64,000 bases of DNA from Caldifarciminota bacterium UBA5631. GTDB taxonomy: Bacteria > Hydrothermota > Hydrothermia > UBA1063. Below are positions 1 through 7,153 of the stretch, piece by piece. Every line of letters begins with the position of its first letter. Position 1 is the stretch's first letter. The translations under genes were made by a program, and so were the position numbers. The notes beneath the pieces were generated by a model. It saw only the letters and a program-made list of their open reading frames with translations. It searched no databases and was not told the DNA's origin. The stretch lies in NCBI GenBank assembly GCA_002421425.1, contig DIJZ01000004.1, positions 12,256 to 76,255 of the forward strand, read 5' to 3'.

Positions 1-818
1 CCCTCGCCGGTGCCCTTGCCGCTGCGAAACTGGGAATCAGGGTTGGGCATGTGGAAGCCGGAGTAAGAAGTTATGATATGTCTATGCCCGAGGAAATAAA
101 CAGAATACTTGTGGATCGAATTTCTGACCTTCTTTTTATTCCTGACGAATTCGCCAGACTCAATCTGAGCGAAGAGGGCGTTTCCACATCCAGAATGTTC
201 GTAGTGGGCAATATCTTAATGGACACAATTACCCAGCATATGAGCAAAATCTCTGCTATGGAAAAGGAACTGTTAAATCAGTTTAGTCTGAAATCAGGCG
301 AGTATGCGGTCATAACTGTCCATCGAGCAGGAAACGTTGATGATATCGAGAAACTGAAAAACATTATAAAAATAATGGAAGAAGTCTCCAGAAGAATGGT
401 CCTGGTATTCCCCGTTCATCCTCGCACAAGGAGTAGATTAAACGAACTTGGTTTCAATCCACCAGAAAATTTGAAGTTTGTTGACCCTCTTGGATACCTT
501 GAGTTCATTGCCCTCCTAAAAAATTCCGCCCTGGTATTAACGGACTCGGGCGGGGTCCAGAAAGAATCGAGTTTTCTTTGTGTCCCATGCCTCACCTTGA
601 GAGAGAATACGGAATGGGTAATAACTCTCAACAAAGGAACCAATGTTCTCGTCGGATACAATCTACAGAAAATCGACGAAGAAATCACAAAGATTCTCGA
701 AATGAGGAGAGTATACGGATCATATGTCGCAGGAAGCAGAATCAAACTCTGGGATGGCAGGACTTCGGAGAGGATTGTGGCTGTGATTAAAGAAACTTTT
801 GAAGGAGATATAATATAA
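1..818 (+). CDS. wecB: UDP-N-acetylglucosamine 2-epimerase, C-terminal part (5' truncated by window edge)
   Basis: Non-hydrolysing epimerase that interconverts UDP-GlcNAc and UDP-ManNAc in the cytoplasm for surface polysaccharide synthesis. The frame enters from the left edge (first whole codon at base 3), so the true start lies outside the window. The visible protein of about 270 residues begins just before HVEAGVRS, the substrate-binding His/Glu motif of the family, and carries a VHR motif, then DSGGVQKE followed by RENTEW, which are conserved UDP-binding signatures of the GT-B fold. A full-length enzyme has roughly 370 residues, so about the last three quarters are present. The stop overlaps the proposed murJ start by 4 bases, implying one transcript. 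The family call is firm; the polysaccharide it serves is unknown. Confidence 0.93.
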   Translation, partial: LAGALAAAKLGIRVGHVEAGVRSYDMSMPEEINRILVDRISDLLFIPDEFARLNLSEEGVSTSRMFVVGNILMDTITQHMSKISAMEKELLNQFSLKSGEYAVITVHRAGNVDDIEKLKNIIKIMEEVSRRMVLVFPVHPRTRSRLNELGFNPPENLKFVDPLGYLEFIALLKNSALVLTDSGGVQKESSFLCVPCLTLRENTEWVITLNKGTNVLVGYNLQKIDEEITKILEMRRVYGSYVAGSRIKLWDGRTSERIVAVIKETFEGDII

Positions 819-2323
819 AATTCAAATCCGTTCTACAGTTTTCTCTTGCTACTTTTATTTCGCGAATTTTGGGGTTTGTGCGCGATGCTGGCATAGCTTT
901 CCTCGTTGGTGCTGGGAGATATGCTGATATTTTCAATATCGCATTCAGAATACCCAATTTCCTCAGAGATATGCTTGCAGAGAACGCAATGCAAACTGCC
1001 TTCGTACCAAATTTTGTTAAAGCACAGGAAAAGAATGAAGATCCCCTTCGTTTTCTAAACGTAATCTTCACTATTTTTCTTACAGCATCGGTAATACTGG
1101 CCCTGCTGGGCATTCTGTTATCAAAAGAAATTGTTCTCGTGACTGCCTACGGGTTCCGTAGTATTCCAGAAAAATTTATCAAAACCGTTGAAGTTACAAG
1201 GATTACATTTCCTTATCTGGTGCTTGTTTCTATGGCGGCTCTTTTCCAGGCTGTTTTGAATTCAAGGAAGGAATTTTTCCAGCCTGCACTCTCCCCTGCC
1301 CTCTTTGACCTTGGAATCATAATCCTTATAATTGTCTCCTACTTTTTCCTTCCAAAGGAAAGCTACGTTATCGTCCTTGGATACTCCGTAATTTTTGGCG
1401 GGTTTCTTCAACTTCTATATCTCTTTCAGCGCCTGAAAGCACATAATCTCCACCCTGAGATCACTACAACCATAAAACATCCATACCTAAAGGATTTCGG
1501 AAAACTTCTAATACCCGTTTTCATATCAGTGGGGTTCTCCAAGATAACTCCTTTCGTAAATACACTTATTGCCACATTCTTAAGAGAAGGCTCCGTGTCG
1601 TATCTAACATATGCATACAGAATTATGCAGGTTCCTGTTGGTCTTTTCGCTGTTGGCCTTCAGACAGTATCTATGCCTTCATTTTCGCAGATTGCCGCGA
1701 GAAATCAGGAAATCAGGGACGCCCTCTGGAAATCAGTCTTCTATGCAGTTTTTCTTACTTTACCCTCTTCAATATTTATAATGTTCTACTCCGAAGAAAT
1801 CGTCACAGTCCTTTTTCAGAGGGGTGCATTTTCAGCGATGGATTCCATTAACACAGCCCAGGCGCTTGTACTCTACACTCCACATGTGGTTGCTATTGGG
1901 CTTTCAAAAGTGCTGTTGAATTACTATTTCTCAAGAGGAGAAATTAAAATTCCGAATTACAGCGTACTGATGGGCAGCTTAGTAAACCTGACAATTGCTC
2001 TTACCCTTCCAAGAATCCTTGACTTTCCTTCTCTGGCTTTAGCTGTTTCAGGTGGCACACTGATCCAGACACTATTTCTGACTTTTATGGTCTCAAAAGA
2101 AAACCCTATCTTACCACCTTATTTGGGAAAAATATTGAAAGTGATGGTATCCAGCGTAATCTCCGTCATACCACTATTGTTTATTAGAATAGGAAATAAT
2201 CTGTTACGGGTGTCTCTGGGATTCCTCGTTTATGTTACTGCTTTCTTGACCCTTGCGTGGCTGCTAAACTTCTTTCCTGAACTCAGAGCCATACCAGATG
2301 AAAAGACCGCAGAAAAATTTTAG
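815..2323 (+). CDS. murJ: Lipid II flippase MurJ, apparent AUA start codon
   Basis: Membrane flippase of the MurJ/MviN family that moves lipid II across the inner membrane for peptidoglycan synthesis. The protein is a very hydrophobic chain of about 502 residues, the usual length. The conserved first helix with SLATFISRILGFVRDA is encoded from about base 842, but the frame has no ATG, GTG or TTG between its upstream stop (800-802) and TTG at 869, which would cut into that helix. The best candidate start is ATA at 815-817, 7 bases after AAGGAG (802-807) and overlapping the wecB stop as ATAA. A single G-to-A change of a normal ATGA overlap would give exactly this arrangement and still leave a stop. 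Either a non-canonical start or a base error is possible; the family assignment is secure. Confidence 0.88.
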   Translation: MKFKSVLQFSLATFISRILGFVRDAGIAFLVGAGRYADIFNIAFRIPNFLRDMLAENAMQTAFVPNFVKAQEKNEDPLRFLNVIFTIFLTASVILALLGILLSKEIVLVTAYGFRSIPEKFIKTVEVTRITFPYLVLVSMAALFQAVLNSRKEFFQPALSPALFDLGIIILIIVSYFFLPKESYVIVLGYSVIFGGFLQLLYLFQRLKAHNLHPEITTTIKHPYLKDFGKLLIPVFISVGFSKITPFVNTLIATFLREGSVSYLTYAYRIMQVPVGLFAVGLQTVSMPSFSQIAARNQEIRDALWKSVFYAVFLTLPSSIFIMFYSEEIVTVLFQRGAFSAMDSINTAQALVLYTPHVVAIGLSKVLLNYYFSRGEIKIPNYSVLMGSLVNLTIALTLPRILDFPSLALAVSGGTLIQTLFLTFMVSKENPILPPYLGKILKVMVSSVISVIPLLFIRIGNNLLRVSLGFLVYVTAFLTLAWLLNFFPELRAIPDEKTAEKF

Positions 2324-2335
2324 AATTATTCTATT

Positions 2336-4096
2336 ATGATTCTAACGCAGTTACGAGGAAAAGAGTTTCGGAAGGCGCTTCTTGCAGGTATCGTAAAAGT
2401 TCAGGACCTCAAGGATGAACTGAATAGAATCAACGTTTTTCCTGTCCCAGACGGGGACACCGGAACCAATTTGGCAGAGACTCTAAGTGGCGGAATTAAC
2501 ATTCTCACGGAATCTTCAAGTTTGAAGCTATGCGAAATAATCAGGAGATTCTCAGAAGCTATTCTTTTTACTGCAAAAGGAAACTCGGGTACTATTATCT
2601 CCCAATTTTTCACGGGACTTCAAGAAGCGCTTAGAGGGAAGGATGCTGTTACCACGAAGGAATTTGCAGAAGGTCTCCTGCATGCATCCAGGACAGTATA
2701 CGAATCACTTGAAAACCCTGTGGAGGGAACTATAATCACTGTAATACGCGATACTGCAGAGTTTGCTACCACACTCGCACTTTCGGAGCGTGATTTTGTT
2801 GCATTTTTTAAAAAGCTTCTGGTGGAAGCTAAAGCATCTCTCCAGCGCACACCTCAGCTTTTGCCAAAGCTTAAGGAGAAAAATGTCGTTGATGCTGGTG
2901 CCTACGGCTTCGTGTTGCTTCTTCAGGGCATCGTTGAATTCATTAACACTGGAAGGATAGAACTAACGAAGACGCTACCAAAAGAAACGGAAAAAATCAT
3001 AGACCAGGAAAATATAGAACACAGATACTGTGCTGAAGCCGTTGTAAAAGCTGAGGGACTTGATAAAAAGAAACTCGCTGTAATCCTCGGAGCACTTGGA
3101 AGTTCGCTTCTCATAGCAGGAGCAGGTGGCCTGTTCAAGATCCACATTCATACAAACTGGCCCCAGAAAGTATTTGAAACTCTGAAGCAAAAGGGGACAA
3201 TCCTGAAGCACAAAATCGACGATATGATAGAGATGAATCTGCGTTCTATGAAAAAGAAGTTCGGTGTTATTGTCGATTCCACTGCCGACATCCCTCTTGA
3301 CCTGGCACAGGAGTTCGGGATTAATATAATTCCTCTTCAGCTTATAATGGACGGAAAGACATACCTTGAAGGAATCGATGTCGATAAAAAGGTGGTTCTT
3401 AAACACCTGATAGAGGGAAAAGTCCAGCTCTCAACGTCCCAGCCGGATCCAATATCCATTGAGAGAACGATAAAAGAGGCGCTGAGCAAGAACGAGGAAG
3501 TGCTGATTATTACGCTGAGTTCTCAGCTTTCTGGTACGTTTAATGCGGTCAGGCTCGTTGCATCAAAGTTTCCAAGAGTACATCTTCTGGACGGGAAACT
3601 GGCATCTCTGGGAACTACACTTCTGGCACTGAGGGCCCTTGAAAAATTCAGGGAAGGCTACGATGTCCTTTCCCTTCTTGACTACCTGAAAAACTTACAG
3701 AAGAAATCTGTGTTTATCTTCACCCTTGCGACTGTAAAGTATTTGATGCGTTCGGGGAGAATTTCCAATCTGAAGGGCGGAATAGCTGAAGCCCTTGGAA
3801 TTAAACCGATACTTATTCTGACACCCGAAGGCAAGCTTGAAAATATAGCCCAGGCCTTAGGAAAAGAAAAATCTTACAAGAAATTGACATCGATATTAAA
3901 GAAAAAATTGAATCCTTTCTGGTCCTACGATTTTGGAATCGCTTATGTCGGTGAATCTCCTTACATAGAGCGGCTGGAGGTTTTTATAAGACAAAACTTC
4001 TCAGTGAGGCACGTTATCAAAAATGAAGCAGGTCCGCTTCTTTCCCTTCACACCGGTCCAGGAGCTTATGGAGTGGTGGCTCTGCCAGTGTTTTAG
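2336..4096 (+). CDS. Fatty-acid kinase-like fusion: DhaL (FakA) domain plus DegV (FakB) domain
   Basis: A 586-residue fusion. Residues about 10-200 form a DhaL/DAK2 ATP-binding domain with the Mg-ATP motif PVPDGDTGTN near residues 36-45. Residues about 230-295 resemble the middle domain of FakA (YloV family). From residue 308 a complete DegV-type lipid-binding domain begins with VIVDSTADIP. In Firmicutes FakA and FakB are separate proteins that together phosphorylate fatty acids to acyl-phosphates feeding PlsX/PlsY. The fusion suggests the same chemistry within one chain, with the FakB-binding C-terminal part of FakA replaced by FakB itself. ATG at 2336 follows murJ by 12 bases, so it is probably in the same operon. 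No phospholipid synthesis gene is adjacent; the fatty-acid kinase activity is inferred from family knowledge. Confidence 0.82.
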   Translation: MILTQLRGKEFRKALLAGIVKVQDLKDELNRINVFPVPDGDTGTNLAETLSGGINILTESSSLKLCEIIRRFSEAILFTAKGNSGTIISQFFTGLQEALRGKDAVTTKEFAEGLLHASRTVYESLENPVEGTIITVIRDTAEFATTLALSERDFVAFFKKLLVEAKASLQRTPQLLPKLKEKNVVDAGAYGFVLLLQGIVEFINTGRIELTKTLPKETEKIIDQENIEHRYCAEAVVKAEGLDKKKLAVILGALGSSLLIAGAGGLFKIHIHTNWPQKVFETLKQKGTILKHKIDDMIEMNLRSMKKKFGVIVDSTADIPLDLAQEFGINIIPLQLIMDGKTYLEGIDVDKKVVLKHLIEGKVQLSTSQPDPISIERTIKEALSKNEEVLIITLSSQLSGTFNAVRLVASKFPRVHLLDGKLASLGTTLLALRALEKFREGYDVLSLLDYLKNLQKKSVFIFTLATVKYLMRSGRISNLKGGIAEALGIKPILILTPEGKLENIAQALGKEKSYKKLTSILKKKLNPFWSYDFGIAYVGESPYIERLEVFIRQNFSVRHVIKNEAGPLLSLHTGPGAYGVVALPVF

Positions 4097-4099
4097 AAA

Positions 4100-4669
4100 T
4101 CACTTGTACAGACCTTTCTCAAAGATGTAGTTTTCTACTGCAGGTGGCACAAGGTATTTTATACTTTTTCCTTTCCTCACCTTATCTCTAACTTCTGTAG
4201 AGGAAATATCAACAAGCCTCTCATCAACAAAAATTGCTTCGGCAGTCAACTTGCTTGCAACCTGCCATCCTGGTCTCTTCAACACGATTAGTTTCACCAT
4301 GCTCAGCAACAAGTCTGGTCTGTACCAGCTACTTAGAGAGCTATACTGATCCCATCCAATAATCAAATAAAAATCCCAGTCAGGGTTTACTTTACTGAGC
4401 TCTGATAGCACATTAACGGTATAGGAGGGCTCTATTTCTATTCTTCTCTCAAAGTCACTCGCCTCAAAATTCCCATTACCCTCAAGAGCCCTTTTTACCA
4501 TATTATAGCGGTCTTCAAAAGGAGCAAAGACTTCCTTGTGGGGTGGCTTGAAATTTACAAGAAAGATAATTTTATCGAGTTCTACATTGTCCCAGACATC
4601 CTGAGCAAGAATCAAGTGACCAACATGTATCGGATCAAAGGCTCCACCAAAGATACCTATTCTTTGCAT
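4100..4669 (-). CDS. nadD: Nicotinate-nucleotide adenylyltransferase
   Basis: Cytoplasmic enzyme that adenylylates nicotinate mononucleotide to deamido-NAD in NAD synthesis. The 189-residue protein begins with GIFGGAFDPIHVGH (residues 5-18), the nucleotidyltransferase GxFDPxHxGH motif, and ends with the ISSTEVR ATP-binding motif near residue 155, both diagnostic of NadD. Its length is typical. The start overlaps the end of the upstream BamD-like gene by 13 bases, indicating translation from one mRNA. It converges with the FakA-FakB fusion gene with only 3 bases between the stops. Confidence 0.95.
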   Translation of the reverse strand: MQRIGIFGGAFDPIHVGHLILAQDVWDNVELDKIIFLVNFKPPHKEVFAPFEDRYNMVKRALEGNGNFEASDFERRIEIEPSYTVNVLSELSKVNPDWDFYLIIGWDQYSSLSSWYRPDLLLSMVKLIVLKRPGWQVASKLTAEAIFVDERLVDISSTEVRDKVRKGKSIKYLVPPAVENYIFEKGLYK

Positions 4670-5421
4670 TTCTTACTGAGTTCTTTTTTCGCAATATTGA
4701 ACTGCTTTTTCAAACCGAGGTCATTATAGGATTTGCTCTGTTCAAGTTCCTCGATTATTGCCTTTGCTGCGTGGCAATCTCCCTTCATTACAAGGCTCCT
4801 TGCTGAAAGAATTTTGGCAAAGACTGCAATGCTGTCATCATTGCCGAATTCTTGCATCGCAATATTCAGATAGACATCCGCCGACTTTGGCTCACCAATT
4901 CTAAGATAGGTATCTGCTATGTATATGTACTTAAAACCACTCAACCTTAGAATCCTCAGCTCAATTTCTCTTGCTTTGTCCATCAAAGAGGAATTGGGAA
5001 AGCGAACTTTGAACTCTCCAAGATATCGCTTTGCTTCACTCAGGCTTTCTGTGTCCCTCGCTACATTCTTACTTTTGTTCAGATAGCACTCTGCAAGTTC
5101 CAGATAAGCATCGCCGGCATAACCACTCGCTGGAAAAGTGGTGATGAGAAATGTGTATTCAACAATTGCATCATCATATTGCTTCGCCTCTTTATAGCTC
5201 TTTGCAAGGTAGTACTGTGCATCATCGACGCTGTCACTGAGAGGATATTTAAAGACAAAACTTCTGAAAAGCTCCGCAGACTTTGTGAACTTCCGGTTCT
5301 GAAAGAGTTCCATTGCTTGCCCGAAAAGGAAATCCGGGTTTTCTGGTGCTCGATATTTTCTTGATTGGCAAGCTGCTGAAACGAGAATTAACGATATTAT
5401 TAAAAATCTCTTCATATTCAT
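4657..5421 (-). CDS. bamD: Outer-membrane assembly lipoprotein, BamD/YfiO-like, TPR repeats
   Basis: Predicted lipoprotein of 254 residues. A short basic N-terminus and hydrophobic stretch end in the lipobox LVSAAC, with Cys19 as the lipidation site. The rest is made of TPR-like helical pairs of the BamD type, e.g. the segments starting LFGQAMELF, AQYYLAKSYKEAKQYDDAI and AYLELAECY. BamD is the essential lipoprotein partner of BamA in inserting beta-barrel proteins, so its presence supports an outer membrane. A Shine-Dalgarno AAAGGAAGG lies just before the ATG, and a TATAAT (5437-5442, minus strand) sits 15 bases further upstream. It could instead be another TPR lipoprotein such as a CpoB-like protein, but overall organisation fits BamD best. 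Confidence 0.75.
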   Translation of the reverse strand: MNMKRFLIISLILVSAACQSRKYRAPENPDFLFGQAMELFQNRKFTKSAELFRSFVFKYPLSDSVDDAQYYLAKSYKEAKQYDDAIVEYTFLITTFPASGYAGDAYLELAECYLNKSKNVARDTESLSEAKRYLGEFKVRFPNSSLMDKAREIELRILRLSGFKYIYIADTYLRIGEPKSADVYLNIAMQEFGNDDSIAVFAKILSARSLVMKGDCHAAKAIIEELEQSKSYNDLGLKKQFNIAKKELSKKCKE

Positions 5422-5436
5422 TCCTTCCTTTGAGAA

Positions 5437-5466
5437 ATTATAAAGGAAAAGAAGTGGTTATTTAAA
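5437..5466 (-). promoter_or_regulatory. Possible promoter of the bamD-nadD unit
   Basis: On the minus strand a perfect -10 TATAAT (5437-5442) precedes the start codon by 15 bases. The best -35 match is TTTAAA (5461-5466) with an 18-base spacer, lying inside the end of the MFS gene. The -35 is only moderate. Confidence 0.45.
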
Positions 5467-6627
5467 TTTCACCTTCGCAAAAATTAGTACGGACACGATG
5501 CCAAAACTCGATACCGTACCCCAGATAAATACGGGGGTCTTAAGGAATGCGTCAATCAGTGCACCACCAATCATCGGGGCAACTGCCCAAGCGAGTCCCT
5601 CAGTGAAACCGAGAAACCCTATGTATAGACCCCTTCTATCCTGCGGAGCCATTAGAGAAGAGACCGTTGTAAGAAGGGGCATCGCCAGCATTTCCCCAAG
5701 AGTGAGAATGACTACTCCGATGCTAAAATGCCAGAAATTAAAGGCAAAAGTGAAGAGAAAATAGCCTATGGAGTATAGCACTGATCCTAAAATTAAACCC
5801 CGTTTGTAACCAACGAGGTCCACGATGCGTATTAGCGCAATCTGGAAAAAGACAACCATCAAACCGTTTATACTGTAAAGATATCCAATCTGCGTATTGC
5901 TAAGGCCCCGTGACTTTGAGAATACGGATAGGGTGGAAATTAACTGTCCCATAAGTAGTGAGAGAATAAATGTCCCTGCAATGAACACCATAAAGTTCTT
6001 GTCTTCAGCAAGTTTTGCAAGAGAGAGTTTGCTGTTCTGATTTGAATACCTGTCTTCGCTGTGACTTCCCACGAGGTACATTACCAAAAACACACATATT
6101 ACCTGCAGCAAAAAGGACATAAAGAAGGTCAACCCGTAAGAATATCTGGAAATAAAACCGCCGATGGCAGGACCTATCGCAAAGCCGAGGTTCCCACCCA
6201 CTCTGATCACGCTATAGCCAAAGGGTCTATCAGTTTCACTAAAATTCTTGGCTACAAATAAATCAGAGGCGGAAGTGAAAAAGCTATTCCCCGCCGAATT
6301 CAGAAGAAAGAACAGTGAAAAAAGTACAGGATAGCCATTTAACCATATCAGAATTGAAAATCCCAGAAATCCGCCTGCGCGGAGGTATAGACCAAACTTC
6401 ATTACCCTGTCCGATGGATAAAGATCCGATAAACGGCCGCCAAGAATTCTCATCATTGCACCAACAATGGTAGCAACACCCACAATTAACCCGACAAAAG
6501 TCATCGGGACACCTCGAACGTTGTAAAGATAAATGCTCAAAAATGGAATACTAATGGCATAGCTTGCAGATTGAAGTCCTCTGATTACCGAAAGAGTATA
6601 TAGCCTGAACTTTACGCTCTTTTCCAT
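5458..6627 (-). CDS. Major facilitator superfamily transporter
   Basis: A 389-residue inner-membrane protein with about 12 hydrophobic segments and the layout of the drug/sugar MFS group. The loop after helix 2 reads GGRLSDLYPSDRVMK, a match to the MFS motif A (GxLxDrxGrr) with Pro-Ser in place of the usual Gly-Arg. The substrate cannot be told from the sequence; the nearest look-alikes are drug-efflux and general sugar permease-like MFS proteins. There is no Shine-Dalgarno sequence; the -10 hexamer ends 7 bases before the ATG, so the mRNA is probably leaderless. A perfect inverted repeat covers the -35/spacer region, so a dedicated repressor seems likely, although no regulator gene is adjacent. 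Confidence 0.85.
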   Translation of the reverse strand: MEKSVKFRLYTLSVIRGLQSASYAISIPFLSIYLYNVRGVPMTFVGLIVGVATIVGAMMRILGGRLSDLYPSDRVMKFGLYLRAGGFLGFSILIWLNGYPVLFSLFFLLNSAGNSFFTSASDLFVAKNFSETDRPFGYSVIRVGGNLGFAIGPAIGGFISRYSYGLTFFMSFLLQVICVFLVMYLVGSHSEDRYSNQNSKLSLAKLAEDKNFMVFIAGTFILSLLMGQLISTLSVFSKSRGLSNTQIGYLYSINGLMVVFFQIALIRIVDLVGYKRGLILGSVLYSIGYFLFTFAFNFWHFSIGVVILTLGEMLAMPLLTTVSSLMAPQDRRGLYIGFLGFTEGLAWAVAPMIGGALIDAFLKTPVFIWGTVSSFGIVSVLIFAKVKFK

Positions 6628-6634
6628 AAGGAAA

Positions 6635-6663
6635 ATTTTAAAGGATTTAGTTCGTATTGTGAA
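6635..6663 (-). promoter_or_regulatory. Promoter of the MFS gene (leaderless)
   Basis: Minus-strand -35 TTCACA (6658-6663, 5 of 6 consensus bases) and -10 TAAAAT (6635-6640, 5 of 6) are separated by 17 bases. The -10 ends 7 bases before the ATG, placing the predicted transcription start at or next to the A of the start codon. Confidence 0.7.
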
Positions 6664-6667
6664 CTAA
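6647..6667. promoter_or_regulatory. Operator-like palindrome over the MFS promoter
   Basis: Perfect inverted repeat TTAGTTC-N7-GAACTAA. It overlaps the -35 hexamer and most of the spacer of the MFS promoter, the classical position for a repressor site. It does not match the usual LexA half-site arrangements (GAAC-N4-GTTC or direct GTTC-N7-GTTC). No candidate regulator is encoded next to it. Confidence 0.6.
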
Positions 6668-6694
6668 TTTGCGTTGAAATATCATACGTTCCTC

Positions 6695-6723
6695 TTTACA
6701 TTTCAGCTAAGAAGTACTATAAT
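6695..6723 (+). promoter_or_regulatory. Promoter of the tmRNA gene
   Basis: A -35 TTTACA (6695-6700) and a perfect -10 TATAAT (6718-6723) are separated by exactly 17 bases. The predicted start is near 6730, about 13 bases before the mature tmRNA 5' end, which RNase P would generate. Confidence 0.85.
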
Positions 6724-6742
6724 ATTTATGCTCTTTGTAAAA

Positions 6743-7092
6743 GGGGGTGAACTGGATTCGACAGAGCTATGTTGAATCATAGAGCGCATGCCGGGGCGCG
6801 GTAGCCTCGTTAAAAATGCCGCAACATATAACTGCCAACTACAGTTACGCATACGCTGCTTAATTAAAGCAGCCGTTCCTCCTCATGGTGCTCCTGCTTG
6901 GGGAGAGGGCGTGATACACAGGAGCTGGACTTTAGAATCGGTCCTGGGTTCTGAAGTCGAGACATACCAGGGCTACCTGTCAAAACACCTGCCTGCCGGT
7001 GTGCGACCGGGAAATTTGAAGACAGGCTAAGCATGTAGGGCTCTGTGGTTCAAGGCCCCTGGACGCGGGTTCGATTCCCGCCACCTCCACCA
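6743..7092 (+). ncRNA. ssrA: Transfer-messenger RNA (tmRNA), one-piece
   Basis: Rescues stalled ribosomes by trans-translation. The 5' end GGGGGTGAACTGGATTCGACAG is the canonical tmRNA start, and the 3' end carries a T-arm (GCGGG-TTCGATT-CCCGC) and an encoded CCA. The acceptor stem pairs 6743-6749 with 7082-7088, with the third pair G-U, the alanyl-tRNA synthetase identity element. The resume codon is GCC at 6834, preceded by A at position -4 as usual. The tag reads ANYSYAYAA with stop TAA at 6861-6863. The stop lies in a hairpin whose arms are GCTGCTT and AAGCAGC, as in helix H5 of known tmRNAs. The tag ends in YAA rather than the common LAA. Total length 350 bases is normal. Confidence 0.97.
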
Positions 7093-7103
7093 GTCATATT
7101 AAA

Positions 7104-7138
7104 AAAAGGGCCCCTCTGCAGGGGCCCTTTTATTTTTT
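7104..7138 (+). terminator. Rho-independent terminator after tmRNA
   Basis: A 12-base stem (AAAAGGGCCCCT paired with AGGGGCCCTTTT, 7104-7115 with 7120-7131) with a 4-base loop, followed by ATTTTTT. Because an A-rich run flanks the other side, it can also serve the efflux operon arriving on the minus strand, whose last stop is at 7154. Confidence 0.92.
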
Positions 7139-7153
7139 GTAATCAATACGATC

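Noticed and set aside
6647..6667. SOS (LexA) box
   Set aside because: The half-sites are inverted relative to GAAC-N4-GTTC and the spacing does not match known LexA boxes.
7040..7092. Separate tRNA gene at the 3' end of the tmRNA
   Set aside because: The acceptor stem pairs with the tmRNA 5' end 350 bases upstream, and no anticodon arm of a tRNA is present.
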